From positions 1 to 6,484 of the forward strand of contig JAEWNX010000108.1 in NCBI GenBank assembly GCA_023461135.1: a stretch of 6,484 nt of DNA, in the 5' to 3' direction. Below, piece by piece: positions 5,147 through 6,484 of this stretch. The position numbers were made by a program, and so were the translations under genes. The stretch's first letter is position 1, and every line of letters starts with the position of its first letter. The stretch comes from Pseudomonadota bacterium. GTDB lineage: Bacteria > Pseudomonadota > Alphaproteobacteria > Caulobacterales > Aquidulcibacteraceae. The notes under the pieces are model-generated. The model ran no database searches, was not told the DNA's origin, and was given only the letters and a program-made list of their open reading frames with translations.

Positions 5147-5646
5147 GGGCACAGTCCTGCTGTCCAGTGGCCCGCCAGTTCGCCGCGCCGACACAATGAC
5201 CGGCGATAGGCGTTCGTGGGAAACCAACCCTCCGGCTCACGGCGAAACTCGATGCGCACGTGGCCAGCCGAGACGGAATCGTCCGGAATGTTGGAGCGAA
5301 CCACGTCCGCGGTCGCCGTCTCGCCGGATTCGCGGACGGTGAGGCTGACCGAGGCGCCTTCTTGAAACGTCTCTGGCGAGCCGATCAGCGGGGCGATCGC
5401 CTCCTCGACGGAGGGCGCGCCAATGACGCCGAGTTCTGTCGGCTCAACGGCGACGAACTCGCTCGACGGCGCTTCGAGAAGCGCGGCATCTACCTGCGGC
5501 AACGGCGGCAACTCCTCCGCATCGTCGACCGTGCTGTCCTCGATCTGCGACGCCGGCCCGCTCTCGTCGCCCTTCTGCGATTGTTGACCGCATGCGGCGA
5601 GCGCGAGCGCCGCCGCGACAAGCACCCAGTGTGCGCGTCTCATCAT
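5143..5646 (-). CDS. Putative lipoprotein encoded between sufB and sufC
   Basis: This 167-residue protein belongs to no family I can name. [19 protein letters not shown] is a clear lipoprotein signal: basic N-region, hydrophobic core, and lipobox L16-A17-A18 before Cys19. Gly20 rather than Asp follows the lipidated cysteine, which by the E. coli sorting rule favours the outer membrane; that rule may not hold here. Residues 20-75 are acidic, Ser/Pro-rich and probably disordered. A small folded region seems to start near 90 ([12 protein letters not shown]) and runs to the end. Cys152 in RRSLCRRG and Cys166 in AGLCP, with Trp141 and Trp161, could form a periplasmic disulfide. The ATG at 5646 overlaps the sufB stop as ATGA and is followed directly by a second ATG; GGGGAG lies six bases upstream. 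Placement inside the suf operon is unexpected for an exported protein. Confidence 0.86.
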   Translation of the reverse strand: MMRRAHWVLVAAALALAACGQQSQKGDESGPASQIEDSTVDDAEELPPLPQVDAALLEAPSSEFVAVEPTELGVIGAPSVEEAIAPLIGSPETFQEGASVSLTVRESGETATADVVRSNIPDDSVSAGHVRIEFRREPEGWFPTNAYRRSLCRRGELAGHWTAGLCP

Positions 5647-6484
5647 CCGACGCTCCCCTCTAAACTGACTTCCAGAAGTTTCTGCGCTTCCACCGCGAAT
5701 TCCATCGGCAGCTTCTGCAGCACTTCACGCACGAACCCGTTCACCAGCAGCGCCACCGCTTCCTCCTCCGGCACGCCGCGGGCGCGAAGGTAGAAGAGCT
5801 GATCATCGGAGAGTTTCGTCGTCGTCGCTTCATGCTCGAACTGTGCGTCCGGCGTGCGGGTTTCGACGTACGGGATCGTGTGCGCCGCGCATTGATTGCC
5901 GATCAGCAGCGAGTCGCACTGGGTGTAGTTGCGCGCGCCCTTGGCCTTGGCGTGAGCGGAGACGAGGCCGCGATAGGCGTTCGAGGAACGGCCGGCCGAG
6001 ATGCCTTTGGAGATGATGCGCGAACGGGTGTTACGCCCGAGGTGTGTCATCTTCGTGCCGGTATCGGCTTGCTGGCGTCCGTTGGTGACGGCGATCGAGT
6101 AGAATTCGCCGACGCTGTCGTCGCCGCGCAGGATGCAACTCGGATATTTCCAGGTGATGGCCGAGCCCGTCTCGACCTGCGTCCAGGAAATCTTGCTCCG
6201 CTTTCCGCGGCAATCGCCACGCTTGGTGACGAAGTTGTAGATGCCGCCTTTGCCTTCGGCGTCGCCCGGCCACCAGTTCTGCACGGTGGAGTATTTGATC
6301 TCGGCGTCGTCGAGCGCGACGAGTTCGACCACGGCTGCATGCAATTGGTTTTCATCGCGCATCGGCGCAGTGCAGCCTTCGAGGTACGAGACGTAGGCGC
6401 TCTCGTCGGCGATGATCAGCGTGCGCTCGAACTGACCGGTGCCCTCCGCGTTCATGCGGAAATAGGTCGACAGCTCCATCGGAC
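5643..6484 (-). CDS. sufB: SufB, SufBC2D scaffold core subunit, N-terminus outside window
   Basis: The frame runs off the right edge; about 280 C-terminal residues are visible, against roughly 490 for full-length SufB. The fragment opens within the conserved (P)[12 protein letters not shown] segment, whose Met is internal and not the start. [28 protein letters not shown] and the [15 protein letters not shown] block (genomic 5960-6020) are SufB hallmarks. [11 protein letters not shown] carries the cysteine at 5916-5918 that corresponds to E. coli Cys405. FEHEATTT carries the histidine at 5832-5834 that corresponds to His433 at the SufB-SufD interface, where the cluster is thought to form. The sequence ends SLEGSVG, as expected for the family. 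The stop overlaps the next gene as ATGA. No frameshift is seen. sufB is the first operon gene visible, and its promoter and any Rrf2-type regulator must lie beyond the window. Confidence 0.98.
   Translation of the reverse strand, partial: PMELSTYFRMNAEGTGQFERTLIIADESAYVSYLEGCTAPMRDENQLHAAVVELVALDDAEIKYSTVQNWWPGDAEGKGGIYNFVTKRGDCRGKRSKISWTQVETGSAITWKYPSCILRGDDSVGEFYSIAVTNGRQQADTGTKMTHLGRNTRSRIISKGISAGRSSNAYRGLVSAHAKAKGARNYTQCDSLLIGNQCAAHTIPYVETRTPDAQFEHEATTTKLSDDQLFYLRARGVPEEEAVALLVNGFVREVLQKLPMEFAVEAQKLLEVSLEGSVG
5653..5658 (-). promoter_or_regulatory. Shine-Dalgarno site of the lipoprotein gene
   Basis: GGGGAG lies inside the last codons of sufB, six bases before the ATG at 5646 and nine before the second ATG at 5643, so either could serve as start. 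Confidence 0.65.
5757..5799 (-). repeat. 43-bp imperfect repeat, copy in sufB
   Basis: This is the partner of 3371-3413 in sufD, in the same orientation and about 2.4 kb away, with 38 of 43 bases identical. It encodes the SufB version [14 protein letters not shown] of the shared C-terminal motif. Confidence 0.75.

Noticed and set aside
5147..5227. Upstream TTG start extending the two-helix membrane protein by 27 residues
   Set aside because: The extension lies wholly inside the lipoprotein gene and uses a weak start. The ATG at 5146 has AGGA upstream and the ATGA overlap seen elsewhere in the operon.
5203..5983. A 14-base sequence (GCGATAGGCGTTCG) shared by the lipoprotein gene and sufB
   Set aside because: It encodes NAYR in both, but the two proteins are unrelated around it. 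One such match is plausible by chance in a GC-rich 6.5-kb window.

Overview
The window is GC-rich, gene-dense bacterial chromosome, most likely from an alphaproteobacterium. The evidence is the gene order sufB...sufC-sufD-sufS-sufT-sufA, the PaaG-like enzyme, and a Caulobacterales-style -10 box in front of one small gene. That placement is inference; no rRNA or other phylogenetic marker is present.

Layout. From the left edge to base 909 there are two plus-strand genes: the 3' part of a PaaG-like crotonase-superfamily enzyme, then a small one-helix membrane protein ending in a calcium-loop-like motif. From base 911 to the right edge everything is on the minus strand and reads right to left as one very compact operon: sufB (N-terminus cut off by the window edge), a lipoprotein, a two-helix membrane protein, sufC, sufD, sufS, sufT, a sufA-type carrier, and a TfoX N-terminal-domain protein with a Lys/Ala-rich tail. 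All junctions are ATGA or GTGA overlaps, an 8-base overlap, or gaps of 1 to 6 bases, so translational coupling is likely throughout. The operon promoter and any upstream regulator lie outside the window. The two transcription units converge with one base between their stop codons, and I see no intrinsic terminator there.

How the genes work together. SufS takes sulfur from cysteine. SufB, SufC and SufD form the ATP-driven scaffold that builds the Fe-S cluster. The A-type carrier and SufT take part in delivering clusters to target proteins. No SufE or SufU sulfur-transfer partner for SufS is visible here.

The unexpected parts are (i) a lipoprotein and a membrane hairpin protein inserted between sufB and sufC, in what is otherwise a cytosolic machine; (ii) a short SufD that keeps the catalytic end but lacks much of the usual N-terminal region; (iii) a TfoX-domain protein with a histone-like tail as the last operon gene; and (iv) a perfect 10-bp inverted repeat inside sufC. 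None of these proves a new system. The lipoprotein/membrane pair is the best candidate for undescribed biology. No stretch over 300 bases lacks a gene, and I saw no tRNA, rRNA, CRISPR array or insertion sequence.
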